Below are positions 10,141 to 20,015 of a stretch of DNA of 64,000 nucleotides, in pieces (the stretch's first letter is position 1; each line of letters opens with the position of its first letter). The position numbers were made by a program, and so were the translations under genes. Where the stretch lies: contig NC_008609.1 of the NCBI RefSeq assembly GCF_000015045.1, forward strand, positions 2,952,001-3,016,000, read 5' to 3'. The notes beneath the pieces were generated by a model, which saw only the letters and a program-made list of their open reading frames with translations, searched no databases and was not told where the DNA came from. The stretch is from Pelobacter propionicus DSM 2379. GTDB lineage: Bacteria; Desulfobacterota; Desulfuromonadia; Geobacterales; Pseudopelobacteraceae.

Positions 10141-10284
10141 CAGAACTTTCACTATTCAAATTGGCAACCAGCACGATACTCTTCACCCTAGCCATCTGAA
10201 GACCTCTCCGCCATGGCAAGAACCGCAAATCTTAGTTGAGTTGCATCCATGATGGCATTATAGGGACGCATTGCAATACAGTCT

Positions 10285-12194
10285 CTATGGCAATCCCGTT
10301 CGGCGGACAATGGCGGACTGCTCGTACACGCGGAAAGAGTCCCGGATGATCTTGCGCAACTGGCCATCGTCCCACGGCTTTGTGAGCACCTTGTATACCT
10401 CCCCCTCGTTCACTGCTTTGGTGACGGTTTCAAGATCGACAAAACCGGACAGGATAATGCGCACCGTATCGGGATGCAGCGCTTTGACCAGTCTTAAAAA
10501 CTCGGTTCCGCTCATATCCGGCATGCGCTGATCCGAAATCACCACCTGGATGCTTTCCCTGGCCAGCAACTCCAGCCCTTCACAGGCATTGCCTGCGGTA
10601 ACGATGCGGTAGTCCTCTTCAGCAAGGAGCCGCTTTAACGCCCGGAGGATATTGCGCTCGTCATCAACTAACAGCAACGTACGAGCCATAGTGCCATGGG
10701 ACGGAATGACGTATGGCGTATTTTTTCGCAGCAATGCAGCAAAGTCATTGGCGGCCAGGGGACGACTGAAAAAATAGCCCTGAATCTGATCGCAGCCATG
10801 TTTGCGCAGATAGCCAAGCTGGGCCTCGGCCTCCACCCCTTCCGCGATTACCTGGAGCTGCATACGGTGCGCTATGTCGATGATCGAAGCGGCGATAGTG
10901 GCCGAGTGCGGGTTGGTGACGATATCGGTAACAAAGGAGCGGTCGATTTTCAGGTAGTCGATGGGAAAACGGCTTAAACTGGCTAAACTCGAGTAGCCGG
11001 TGCCGAAATCGTCCATGCTCAGCCGAACACCGATGTCTTTCAGCTCCCGCATCAGTGCAATAGCCCGTTCAGGATTGTCCATCACCAGGCTTTCGGTCAT
11101 CTCAAGCTCCAGCCAGCAGGGGTCGAGACCGGTTGCCAGCAGGACGTTCGCGACCAGCCACGGCAACTTCCCCGCGCGAAACTGCCGGGCTGAGAGATTG
11201 ACCGCCACACTCACGATCGGCAGTCTTTCGTCCTGCCAGGCACGCACCTGCCGGCAGGCCTCCGTCAGTACCCAGTTTCCCAGCGGCACAATCAGGCCGG
11301 TCTCTTCGGCCAGAGGAATGAATTCGTTCGGCGGCACCATTCCTCGTTGCGGATGCAGCCAGCGGACCAATGCTTCGCAACCAATCATCCGACCTGTGGC
11401 CAATTCAACCTTGGGTTGGTAATGCAGCAGAAATTCACTCCGGTCCAGCGCCTGGCGCAGAGCGTTTTCCGTTTCCAAAGTCTCCATGGCCCGCTGGTTC
11501 ATCTCGGGGGAAAAAAAGGAGAATGAGCCCCCCCCCTCCCGCTTGGCCCGATACATGGCAATATCAGCGTTGCGGATCAGGGTGGCGTCATCGTCGCTGT
11601 CCCTGGGAAACAGGCTGATTCCCAGACTGGCGGATACGGTGACCTCCTTGCCGTCGATCAGATGAGGTGGCTCGAGGCAGCGCAGAATCCTGCCCGCCAG
11701 CATCCCCACGTCATCCGGGTCAGCCACCTCAGCCAGCAGAATGACGAATTCGTCCCCCCCGAACCGGGCCGCGGTGTCCCCTTCGCGTATGACCTGTTGC
11801 AGGCGAAGAGCAACGGCTTTCAGCAGGTTGTCGCCGAATTCGTGGCCGAGACTGTCGTTAATGACCTTGAAACGGTCCAGGTCCAGCAACAGCACCGCCA
11901 GGATCCGTCCGGAACGGCGGGCGTAATACAGCGACTGTTCCAGGCGGTCATACAACAACGCCCGGCTGGCCAGTCCGGTCAATTCATCGTGGGTAGCCAG
12001 ATAGGCCAGTTGCTGCTCGTTTTGTTTGCGCTCGTGTATGTCGGCAATCGTTCCGAGCATCCTGAGCGGGGCGCCAGCCTCGTCCCTCGCCACCACCTTG
12101 CCGTAGGCCAGAATCCATTTCCATTCGCCCGTTTTTGTTTTTCGCCGGTACTCCACCTGATACGTATCCCGCATACCGGTAATGTACTCCTCAT
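10285..12194 (-). pseudogene. C-terminal half of IS-disrupted gene: PAS-GGDEF-EAL-REC
   Basis: This is the downstream piece of a cyclic-di-GMP enzyme gene cut by the IS4-family element. From the first in-frame ATG (12174) it encodes 629 residues: the rest of a PAS_3 domain, a GGDEF domain ([11 protein letters not shown]), an EAL domain ([10 protein letters not shown], with EMTES and the DDFGTGYSS loop), and a C-terminal receiver with [15 protein letters not shown] and LTKPWDD. Catalytic motifs are all intact, so a soluble GGDEF-EAL-REC protein could still be made if a promoter and ribosome-binding site are available, but its sensor is lost. Joining it to the fragment at 13541-15926 through one copy of the 9-bp duplication restores the frame exactly. 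Confidence 0.92.
12186..12194. repeat. Target site duplication, left copy
   Basis: The 9-mer ACTCCTCAT flanks the IS element here and at 13532-13540. Removing the element and one copy restores the disrupted PAS reading frame. Confidence 0.88.
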
Positions 12195-13531
12195 CAGTAA
12201 TTTCCGGTTAGGTCTTTGCATGTCGTCGTTTTTTCTTTAAAAGTTTGTTTTTGTGGGATTTTTGCTGTGTTCGCATCCGTTTTTGCTCTAGTTCTTCTGC
12301 TGCCTCATTGGCGATTTGGTTGCGTAATTCCCGTACCCGAGTGATGCTGACTGGTTCGTTGTGCTGCTCCCGGCAGTAAATAGCAAGAAGCAGATAGGTT
12401 ATAAGGCCGCCAAGAAGCTGGACCATCAGCCCGTACTTGCTCCTGGCGATCAGGTGGTACACCTTGAGATGGCGTTTCCACCAGCCAAAGAAGGTCTCGA
12501 TGTTCCAGCGGAGCTTATAGACTTCGGCGACTTGTTCAGCGGTCAGGTCGTACCTGTTGGTAGCGATCCAGTAATCTTTACCGTCAACACGGTAACCAAC
12601 AAGGCGCAGTTCTTTCTCAGTCTGGTTTACGCCTTTGGTGCCGAGCATTACGATCCGGTCATAGAAGATAATACTGTCAGGATTGACGGCATTCTCTCTG
12701 ATGACTATCTTGATCGTATTCTCCCTGATACGACAGACAAAGAACTTCTCGGCGGCCTGCCACTTGTCAAAGTGGTCATGGGACTGATACCCGCGATCCA
12801 TAACGCCGGTTTCGCCTTTGTCGATGATCTTGTCAACAAAGGGGCGCTCACCCTCTTTACCGTCGCTGAGGTATATCTTCCTGGGAATGCCCCGGTTGAT
12901 ATCGAAGCCGACATGAGCCTTGGCCTTCTTTGAGCCGCTTCGGTAATCAGCCCATTCCATGGACAGCACAGCATCAATCAAAGAGCCATCTATGGATACC
13001 AGGTTGCCAAGGTGAGCGTATTCGGCCGGAAGCACTTTGCCTGCTTGCTTGACCAGATGTCCGAATACCTCACTTAGCTGCTCAAGGCCACGGTTATTGA
13101 TCGCCTCGAAGAAGGCGCTCTTTTTGATCCCCTTGGGGGGAGCAACGCACTCCTTGGCAAAGTCATTCTGTTCCAGAGCCTGCAGCAGTTCGCTCCCGGA
13201 AGAAAACTCTTCAAGGTGATAGAAAATCAGGGCCTTTAGCTGATCATCAAAGGTCATTTGCAACGGGCGGTACCCCCTGGATTCAAGTTGTTTATCGGAC
13301 TTGAATCTCTCAAAAACCGGGGTAAGAAGCAATTTGAAAGCACGTGCTTTTCGTCGTTGTTTCAGTCGCTTGAAAGGTCGCATGTCGTAACTCGTGTAAT
13401 ATTAAGTAGTTACGATGGTGGCCCGCCAATTTTTTACTAAAAGTCAAGCAAAAAAAATGTGGCATCACGCTGATTTTGTTACTTTTTTACATTCTCAAAG
13501 AACCATGCAAAGACCTAACCGGACGACGCTG
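12195..13531 (-). mobile_element. IS4-family insertion sequence, 1,337 bp
   Basis: The element carries one transposase gene and near-perfect terminal inverted repeats. A perfect 20-base block, TCCGGTTAGGTCTTTGCATG (12203-12222), has its exact reverse complement at 13504-13523. The outer eight bases share only CAG at the tip. Immediately outside lies a 9-bp direct repeat. The intact transposase, repeats and duplication indicate a recent insertion. It lies in the same orientation as the disrupted gene. Confidence 0.93.
12208..13383 (-). CDS. IS4-family transposase
   Basis: This DDE transposase of 391 residues would excise and insert the element. The visible catalytic features are an aspartate in SIDGSLIDAVL, an aspartate in GVMDRGYQSH, and the family signature Y-x2-R-x3-E-x6-K in YKLRWNIETFFGWWKRHLK. 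The C-terminus is strongly basic (KNKLLKKKRRHAKT). The stop codon lies inside the left inverted repeat, so the gene fills the element. I see no frameshift or premature stop, so it is probably active. The closest named IS cannot be stated without a search. Confidence 0.95.
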   Translation of the reverse strand: MRPFKRLKQRRKARAFKLLLTPVFERFKSDKQLESRGYRPLQMTFDDQLKALIFYHLEEFSSGSELLQALEQNDFAKECVAPPKGIKKSAFFEAINNRGLEQLSEVFGHLVKQAGKVLPAEYAHLGNLVSIDGSLIDAVLSMEWADYRSGSKKAKAHVGFDINRGIPRKIYLSDGKEGERPFVDKIIDKGETGVMDRGYQSHDHFDKWQAAEKFFVCRIRENTIKIVIRENAVNPDSIIFYDRIVMLGTKGVNQTEKELRLVGYRVDGKDYWIATNRYDLTAEQVAEVYKLRWNIETFFGWWKRHLKVYHLIARSKYGLMVQLLGGLITYLLLAIYCREQHNEPVSITRVRELRNQIANEAAEELEQKRMRTQQKSHKNKLLKKKRRHAKT

Positions 13532-15926
13532 ACTCCTCATACACCTTACTGACCGGAGCGGCGTCGTCGGGGTGCAGTTGTTCATACCAGAGGGCGTAGC
13601 TCTCTTCAAATTCGTCCGGCTCGTATCCAAAAATGCGTGCATACTCCGGATTGACAATGACACTGCCGGTCCGCAGATCCAAATCGTACAGTCCCAGGCT
13701 GGAGGACGTGACCGCCAACCGGACACGCTCCTCGCTCTCCAGCAGGGCGGCTTCCATCCGCTTCCGTTCGGCGCCTTTCCAGACCGAGTCCATCAGCAGC
13801 GAAAGCAGCGTCACATCGGCGTCGTCATAGCCGGTTTCCTTGTTCGCCACCCCCACCACGGCCACGATCCTGCCCTGATCGACGATCGGCAGGGTCAGAA
13901 AACTGGTCAGGTGCACATGCCCCTCGGGATAGCCTTTCCGCAGGGGGTTGGGTTCTGAAAAATCGTTAACCACAATCGGCTTGCGCTGTCTGACCGCTTC
14001 TCCCCAGATGCCGGTCTTTTCCAGATCGTATTCGGAGTGCGGGTCCATAACCGTGCAGGCCGGCATCACGTCGTGCGACCATGAATTAATGATAAAGCGC
14101 TGTTTTTCCTCGTCATAACAGTAGATATATCCGTAGCTGCTGGATGTCAGCCTGAGCGTTTCGGACAGGGCGTAATCCAGCAGGTCCTTAATATCAAGCG
14201 CCTGATACTGCAGGACATTCACCAGACATTGCAACCGCTCCCTGTTCAGCCGGGCGTCCCGTTCCAGGCGCCTGAAATGCGCCAGGTTGCGCTGTTTCCA
14301 GACAAACCATACGCCAATCGCGGCGCTCAGCAGCAGGACGAACTCCAGGGCCACGGTAATCCACAGCCTCTCCCGCAGCGGCGCGTAGATCTCGGCGAGA
14401 TCCACGCGCGCCATGAGATGCCAGGGGGTATGGGGAACCGGCCGCAGCGCGGCCACCACCGGAACATGGTGAAAATTGATCCCCCGCACTATTCCGCTCC
14501 GCCCCGATACCGCCATCACCTCGGGGGCCTCGACCTGTTTCAGGGGAGTCTTAAGTTTCAGTGCCGCATCCCTGTGAAAACGGAGTTCGCTTAGAAAGAG
14601 TACGTCGGCGCCGTCCCTGCGCACCAGCGCCGTCTCGCCGGAAGCGCTCTCCAGGGGCCAACGTTTGAGGAGAGGATACAGATAGCGCCCCGGATCGATC
14701 CTGAGCGCAAGCACGGCCAGAGCGCGGCCGGGGGCAAGCGGATCAGAGAGCGGAACCATGACGCACAGGTGAATTGCGCCGTCAGCCGCGTCGCGGTAAA
14801 AATCGGTGAAGACGACTCGGTTCGATTCCAGCGCCAGACGGGCCTGTCCGGCCAGGTAACCGGAAGGCTGCTGCCCATGCCCGGACAGGAAAAGCGGATT
14901 CATGCCTTGAACATCCAGCAGAAAAATGCCGTCGTAGTTCCTGCTCGCCTTGAGAGCCGCAAGCCAGATGTTCAGGTCATGCCCTGCCCGCCGGTCCGGA
15001 GCGGTTCGCAGAAACGACCGTACGATGAGCGCAAAGGAGCGGTTATTGTGATAGGTGCTGGCGTCGATCAGACGTTCCGCGCGGTAAAATGTGATCTCGG
15101 ACAGTTTCAGATCGGCAATGGCGGCAATCTGGTTTTCCATCGCCTTCAGATGCAGCTTTTCATGTTTGTGGTGATAGAAGAAACCGGTACTCACAATACC
15201 GGCCACCAACAGGGTGAACACAAGAGCAAGCGCCAGTGGCGAACCTTTTCCTTCCAGACCTGATTCGACGGCGTTGGGCCAGGCGATGGGGAGGGAGAGG
15301 AAGGCCAGCGCAAGGCCAAGCACCATGAAGGCAAGGCTCGTGGGCGCGGCCGGAGGAATCATGCCGCCGCCGTACAGCATCGGCGTTCCCAGCAGGTATG
15401 CCAGGGAAAGCACGGCACAGCCCGCCACCAGCGACAGGGCCAAGCAGAATGAGATTTTTGCCTGAAGGCGCTGTTCCGGAGATGCGGTCAGCCTCCCGAA
15501 CAGAGAAAATGCAACCGTTATAAAGCTGAAGGCGGTGACGGGCGACATGTGTCCCAGCGGCGTATCGCCCAATGTATCAAGCATCGTGACGCCAAGGTGT
15601 TCGATAGTGGGGTGGACACCGTTCAGAGAGAGGACAAGCAGCGTTGTGGCGATCATCCCACACACCAGGACGATACTCAGCAAAATTTGCCCCTGACGCC
15701 GTCCCGGCGTACCGCGCGTGGCAAGCAGAATCACCCCGGCGTAGAGGATAAACAGCAGCGCTGTGCTCGGCGCCATGGGAACCAGCGACTCCCCCAGGCT
15801 GGCGAGCCAGGGCATCTCCAGCGCCAGCCCCGCCCAGGCCGCGCAGGCGATGGCGGCCGCGAAAAGGGCGCATCCTCTTACAGTCCTGACAAATGGCGCT
15901 GAATGCTGTTTACCCGTTTCAAACAT
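13515..15926 (-). pseudogene. N-terminal half of IS-disrupted gene: 7TM-Cache-GAF-PAS
   Basis: This is the upstream piece of the disrupted cyclic-di-GMP signalling gene. It starts at the ATG at 15926 and runs into the IS element, where it stops after eight foreign codons. It shows six to eight hydrophobic segments in residues 15-240 with the motifs GHMSPVTAFSF and YLLGTPMLYGGG, a periplasmic Cache-like domain (about 260-500), another TM (about 505-530), a GAF domain (about 560-700) and most of a PAS domain. Its membrane, Cache and GAF parts resemble the kinase at 31812-34694, so the two genes share a duplicated input module. Alone it would be a membrane sensor with no output domain, possibly interfering with its paralogue; this is speculation. 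Confidence 0.92.
13532..13540. repeat. Target site duplication, right copy
   Basis: Second copy of ACTCCTCAT, directly adjacent to the right end of the IS element. Confidence 0.88.
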
Positions 15927-15971
15927 GTGTCATTTTCTTTCAGTGAAGTGGCGCCGGCGACGTTTTCCTGC

Positions 15972-18023
15972 TCAAACCGTTTCGGCCAGATAGCCGAGAG
16001 GAAGATGGATCGTAAAGGTAGAGCCCACGCCAACGGCGCTCTCCACTTCAATTCTGCCGCCATGCTTCTTGACGATATCGTAGCTTATGGAGAGCCCAAG
16101 CCCCGTACCCTTGCCAACCTCCTTGGTGGTGAAAAACGGCTCGAAGACCCGAGTCAGGTGCTCGGGAGCGATTCCCTTTCCGGTGTCACGAACCTGGATA
16201 ACGACATCATCACCATCACGAAATGTCCTGATACCGATGACGCCGCGCTCCGTGATGGCATGCGCCGCGTTGACCAGCAGGTTCATGAACACCTGGTTAA
16301 GCTGCTGGGGATAACAGTGCAGGAGAGGGAGGTCGGGGGCGACGTCAAGCTCCACTTCGGCGACATACTTGATTTCGTTACGCACCATGTTGAGGGTGCT
16401 GGTAAGGCAATCGTTGATGCACGTCGGCTTGCATTCGGCTTCATCCACACGGGAGAAGCTCTTGAGATCCTGGACGATGCGACGCACCCGCTCCGCGCCT
16501 TCGTGAGACTCCTCCAGCAACCCCTGGATATCGCCCAGGATATAATCGATTTTCATGTTCCGTCGCAGCTCCTTTAGTTCGCCGAGGGTCTCCGAATTGC
16601 CGTCACGCTCCATGAGCCCTATCATGGCGGTCTCAAAGGCTCTTAGCTTATCCAGGTACTTTCCCAGGGTCGTGAGGTTGCTGGAGATGAAGCCCATGGG
16701 GTTGTTGATCTCGTGGGCCACGCCTGCGGCCAGCTGACCAATGGAGGCCAGTTTTTCCTGCTGATACACCGCACGCTGCGCCTCATTGAGCTCCTGGGCG
16801 GTCCGCTTCAGCTCTTCGTTCATGGCGCGGAGTTCGGTCATGTCGTTGAGTGAAATGACGTATCCGGTAACCCGCTCGTTCTCCGTTTCGGTCATGCTGT
16901 AGATATTGAGACCGTAATACCGTTTCGAGGCGGCATGAACGAGTTCGCCGCTGACACCGTTGAACGACAGGGCCTCGAACCCCGCATCGGGGAGCAAGTC
17001 GCGCCAATCTTCATTCAGCACCTCATCAAACCCCTTGCCGGTCATGTCACACAGCAGACGGTTGCAGCGCCGCACGCGGTGCAGTTCATCGGTGAGGATG
17101 ACGAAATCCTTCAGGCAGTCCAGGGTTTCCTCCCACTCCCGCTTGGCCTCTTTCACCTGTTCATCCAGGAAACGCTGTTCGGTAATATCAACGAATGTGC
17201 CGACTGTCCCCCCCAACTCTCCATTGAGTAGCGAGAACGGAGCCTTCGTGACCAGTACGGAGCGGAGCTGGCCATCGCCGCGCGGCAACGTCGTCTCGTA
17301 TTTGTAAGAAGAGCCGCTTTCCAGCACCCTCCGGTCGGCCTCGGTGCTCCCAACGGCATATTCCGGCGCAACGACATCGGAGATCATCTTGCCGATGATC
17401 TCTTCTTCGCTTCTTCCGAAAAATTCGGAAAATGCCCTGTTGCATCCCAAATAGGCATGACTGAGGTCCTTGTACGACACCGGATTCGGAATGGACTCCA
17501 GGATCCCCTGGAAGAAACGGCGCTGGCCGTCCATGACTTCCTGGGCCTGCTTCCGTTCGGTGATGTCCTGAATGGTCTCGACAGCGGCGACGACCGTATT
17601 GCCGTCGTCCGTGATCGGCCTCGCCTCGAAGAGGAGATAGCGTCGTTTCCCCCCCACGTCATCGTACCACCCTTCAGTCTGAAGCGTTCCGTCCGCATGG
17701 CGCACCACCTGGGGATAGGCGCGGTCGGACGCCGGGCATGCACCGTCGATGATCAGATCCGCCAGCAGCTGTTTCTGCCGGGTATGAAAGACGCTCCAGT
17801 GCAGTTTCGTGCCGGTCATCTGGAAGCTGCTCTTGCCGGTCAATTGCGCCAATGCGCTGTTCCAGAAGAGGATGGCATGGGACCTGTCGATGACGTAGAG
17901 CGGGGCAGCGATGCTCTGGATGATGCGTCCGAGAAACCGGGCCGTCACGGCCGATCGCGCGTCGGACTGGCCGGCTCTGTCGGGGACGATTATGGGAGCG
18001 CTCTGTTCATCTGTGGTAGTCAT
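15972..18023 (-). CDS. Soluble PAS histidine kinase
   Basis: This 683-residue protein has no membrane segment. It contains three PAS domains (about 25-160, 165-285, 290-400), each marked by the linker-type endings DITERK/DITEQR/DMTELR, followed by a coiled coil, HisKA with the phospho-histidine in GVAHEINNPMGF, and HATPase with DTGKG and [11 protein letters not shown]. Short gaps to the genes on both sides and the shared strand indicate co-transcription with the neighbouring receivers. The HEINNP subtype often pairs with stand-alone receivers or HD-GYP proteins, which lie just upstream here. The ligand is unknown. Confidence 0.92.
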   Translation of the reverse strand: MTTTDEQSAPIIVPDRAGQSDARSAVTARFLGRIIQSIAAPLYVIDRSHAILFWNSALAQLTGKSSFQMTGTKLHWSVFHTRQKQLLADLIIDGACPASDRAYPQVVRHADGTLQTEGWYDDVGGKRRYLLFEARPITDDGNTVVAAVETIQDITERKQAQEVMDGQRRFFQGILESIPNPVSYKDLSHAYLGCNRAFSEFFGRSEEEIIGKMISDVVAPEYAVGSTEADRRVLESGSSYKYETTLPRGDGQLRSVLVTKAPFSLLNGELGGTVGTFVDITEQRFLDEQVKEAKREWEETLDCLKDFVILTDELHRVRRCNRLLCDMTGKGFDEVLNEDWRDLLPDAGFEALSFNGVSGELVHAASKRYYGLNIYSMTETENERVTGYVISLNDMTELRAMNEELKRTAQELNEAQRAVYQQEKLASIGQLAAGVAHEINNPMGFISSNLTTLGKYLDKLRAFETAMIGLMERDGNSETLGELKELRRNMKIDYILGDIQGLLEESHEGAERVRRIVQDLKSFSRVDEAECKPTCINDCLTSTLNMVRNEIKYVAEVELDVAPDLPLLHCYPQQLNQVFMNLLVNAAHAITERGVIGIRTFRDGDDVVIQVRDTGKGIAPEHLTRVFEPFFTTKEVGKGTGLGLSISYDIVKKHGGRIEVESAVGVGSTFTIHLPLGYLAETV

Positions 18024-18065
18024 GAAGAACCTCTCCTCGTTCGTAACATTTATGATTCAAAGAAA

Positions 18066-19330
18066 TCACTCACCCTTCCGGGCCGGAAGCCTCACCGTAA
18101 ACGTGCTCCCCCTGCCCGGCTCGCTCCGCACCTGGATGGAGCCGCCATGTTTTCTGATGATGTCCTCGGAAATGCTCAGGCCGAGCCCCGTGCCTCTGCC
18201 CGGTTCCTTGGTGGTGTAGAACGGCTCGAAGATGCGGGGCAGGACATCATCGGTCATGCCGCATCCGGTATCGGCGAAGCTCACGCAGACGTCTGCCCCC
18301 TCCTGCCAGGTCTTGACGGTGATACTGCCGTACCCGTCAATGGCATGACTGGCATTTATCAGAAGATTCAGAAAGACCTGCCCCAGTTTCAGGGAAGATC
18401 TCCACACCGGTGCGGTTTCGGTAAACTCGCGTCTCAGCTCGGCCACATACTTGATCTCGTTCCAGACGATTGAAATAATACTTTCAATGATCTGGTTGAC
18501 GTCAAGCGACTCGGCCGCATCCCCCTCCTTGCGCGAGAAGGTTTTCAGGTCCAGAATGATGGTTCTTACCCGCTCTATTCCCTCGCGGGACTCGCTGATA
18601 AGGTTCGGGCAATCTTCGATCACCAGATCCATTTTTTCCCTCTTCCGATGTCTGCTGAGTTCCAGAAGCTGCTCGGCAGGAAGATACTGTTCCACGAGGG
18701 ACTGCAGATAGGTGATGAACTTTACCAGCCTGCCCGAATACTGGGCCAGGGACTCAAGGTGGTCCCCACATAACCGACAGGAGTATTGATCTCATGGACA
18801 ATTCCGGCCATGAGCTGACCAATGGTGGCCATCTTGTCCGAAAAGACGAGCTGGGCATGCAGCTCCTGGAGCTCCCTCGTTTTTTCCGCCAATGCCTTTT
18901 CGAGCCGGGCAGCCTGTTCTTTTTCCAGTCGACATAACCGCCGGAACTGTACCCCCTTGTCTATGGCCGCCATGAGACAATCCGGATCAAATGGTTTGAT
19001 GATGAAGTCGAACGCCCCCTTTTTGATAGCGGCTATTACCATGTCCAGATCGGCGTAGGCGGTCATGAGAATGACCGGAACATCAGGGTCGCGTTGCCGT
19101 ATCTGCCCCAAAAGCTCAACCCCGTCCATCCCCGGCATCTTCACGTCGCTCAGCACGAGATCGCAGCAATCCTTACGGAAATAGGCCAAGGCATCGGACC
19201 CGTTGTCAAAATACCTTACCCCGTGGTCCTGGCTTTCAATGATCTTTACGGTGGTAGCGCCGACATGGATGTCATCATCGATGACCAGGATCCTGCCCGT
19301 CTCTGCTTCAACGCTCCGGCTGTTCATCAT
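18066..19330 (-). pseudogene. REC-histidine kinase gene split by a frameshift
   Basis: Two adjacent frames make one protein. The first (19330-18722) has a receiver (LVIDDD, VLSDVKMPGMDG, IKPFD), a coiled coil and the start of HisKA with GIVHEINTPVGYVG. It then runs out of frame and stops. The correct continuation, ESLAQYSGRLVKFITYLQSL, lies in the next frame and leads into the second frame (ending 18066), which has the rest of HisKA and a complete HATPase domain ending FTVRLPA. One base is missing near 18755-18760. The product would be a receiver-kinase of about 420 residues. Either the gene is recently inactivated or the base is a sequencing error; the coding quality on both sides is otherwise intact. 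Confidence 0.85.
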
Positions 19331-19367
19331 GGATGGTCCCCATCAACCCGGCACGTTCTTTCCGGAG

Positions 19368-19934
19368 TCATTCTTTTGCGCCTGTTTCCAGGTCGCACTC
19401 CGCAATCAGGCGCTCCACGTCTTCCTCGGAAATATCCGGCAGCACGAAGCTGCCATGACGATCCTTCTCCACACGGGAGATACCGGGATAACGCCGCTCC
19501 AGCACCTTGAATTCCAGGGCCTGACTCCGGATCGTGCTCAACAAGCGCCTGTTTTCCTCTTCCAGGTCATACTTCTCGACGGCTGAGCGGACCGCGAACC
19601 TGATCTCGAGGTCATTCCACGGTTTAGTGAAAAAACGGTAGATTCCACCCAGGTTGACCGCTTTCATGGCGGCTTCCATGGTCCCATGTCCGGTAAGCAG
19701 AATGCGAACCGTCTCCGGGGAAAGGACCCGAACCCTGGCGAGAAAATCCACCCCCTGCATGCCGGTCATTCGTTCGTCGGAAATAACGACCTTGAAAGAA
19801 TGCAGCTTCATGATCTCCAAAGCCTCTTCGGCGCTGGAAGCAGTCATGATCTCATAGGGGTCGTCAAACAGTGCGCGCCTGAGTGCGGACAACACATTTT
19901 TCTCGTCATCGACCAGCAGGACCCTGGTTGTCAT
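19368..19934 (-). CDS. Response regulator, receiver plus helical tail
   Basis: This 188-residue protein has a receiver (LLVDDEKNVL, VVISDERMTG, FTKPWND) followed by a helical region of about 60 residues with no recognisable DNA-binding or enzymatic domain. The ATG at 19934 has a GAGGAG ribosome-binding site; the 15 residues upstream of it look non-coding. Receivers of this subtype (KPWND) are typical partners of HD-GYP and PAS-kinase proteins, all of which surround it. It is probably a phosphorelay intermediate or protein-interaction output. Confidence 0.88.
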   Translation of the reverse strand: MTTRVLLVDDEKNVLSALRRALFDDPYEIMTASSAEEALEIMKLHSFKVVISDERMTGMQGVDFLARVRVLSPETVRILLTGHGTMEAAMKAVNLGGIYRFFTKPWNDLEIRFAVRSAVEKYDLEEENRRLLSTIRSQALEFKVLERRYPGISRVEKDRHGSFVLPDISEEDVERLIAECDLETGAKE

Positions 19935-20015
19935 GGGAGATCTCCTCGATTGGTGCGACGGTGCGCACCAATGCATCACCTGCCGCGGGCTTCTTCGTCA
20001 GCCGCCCCACGGCGA

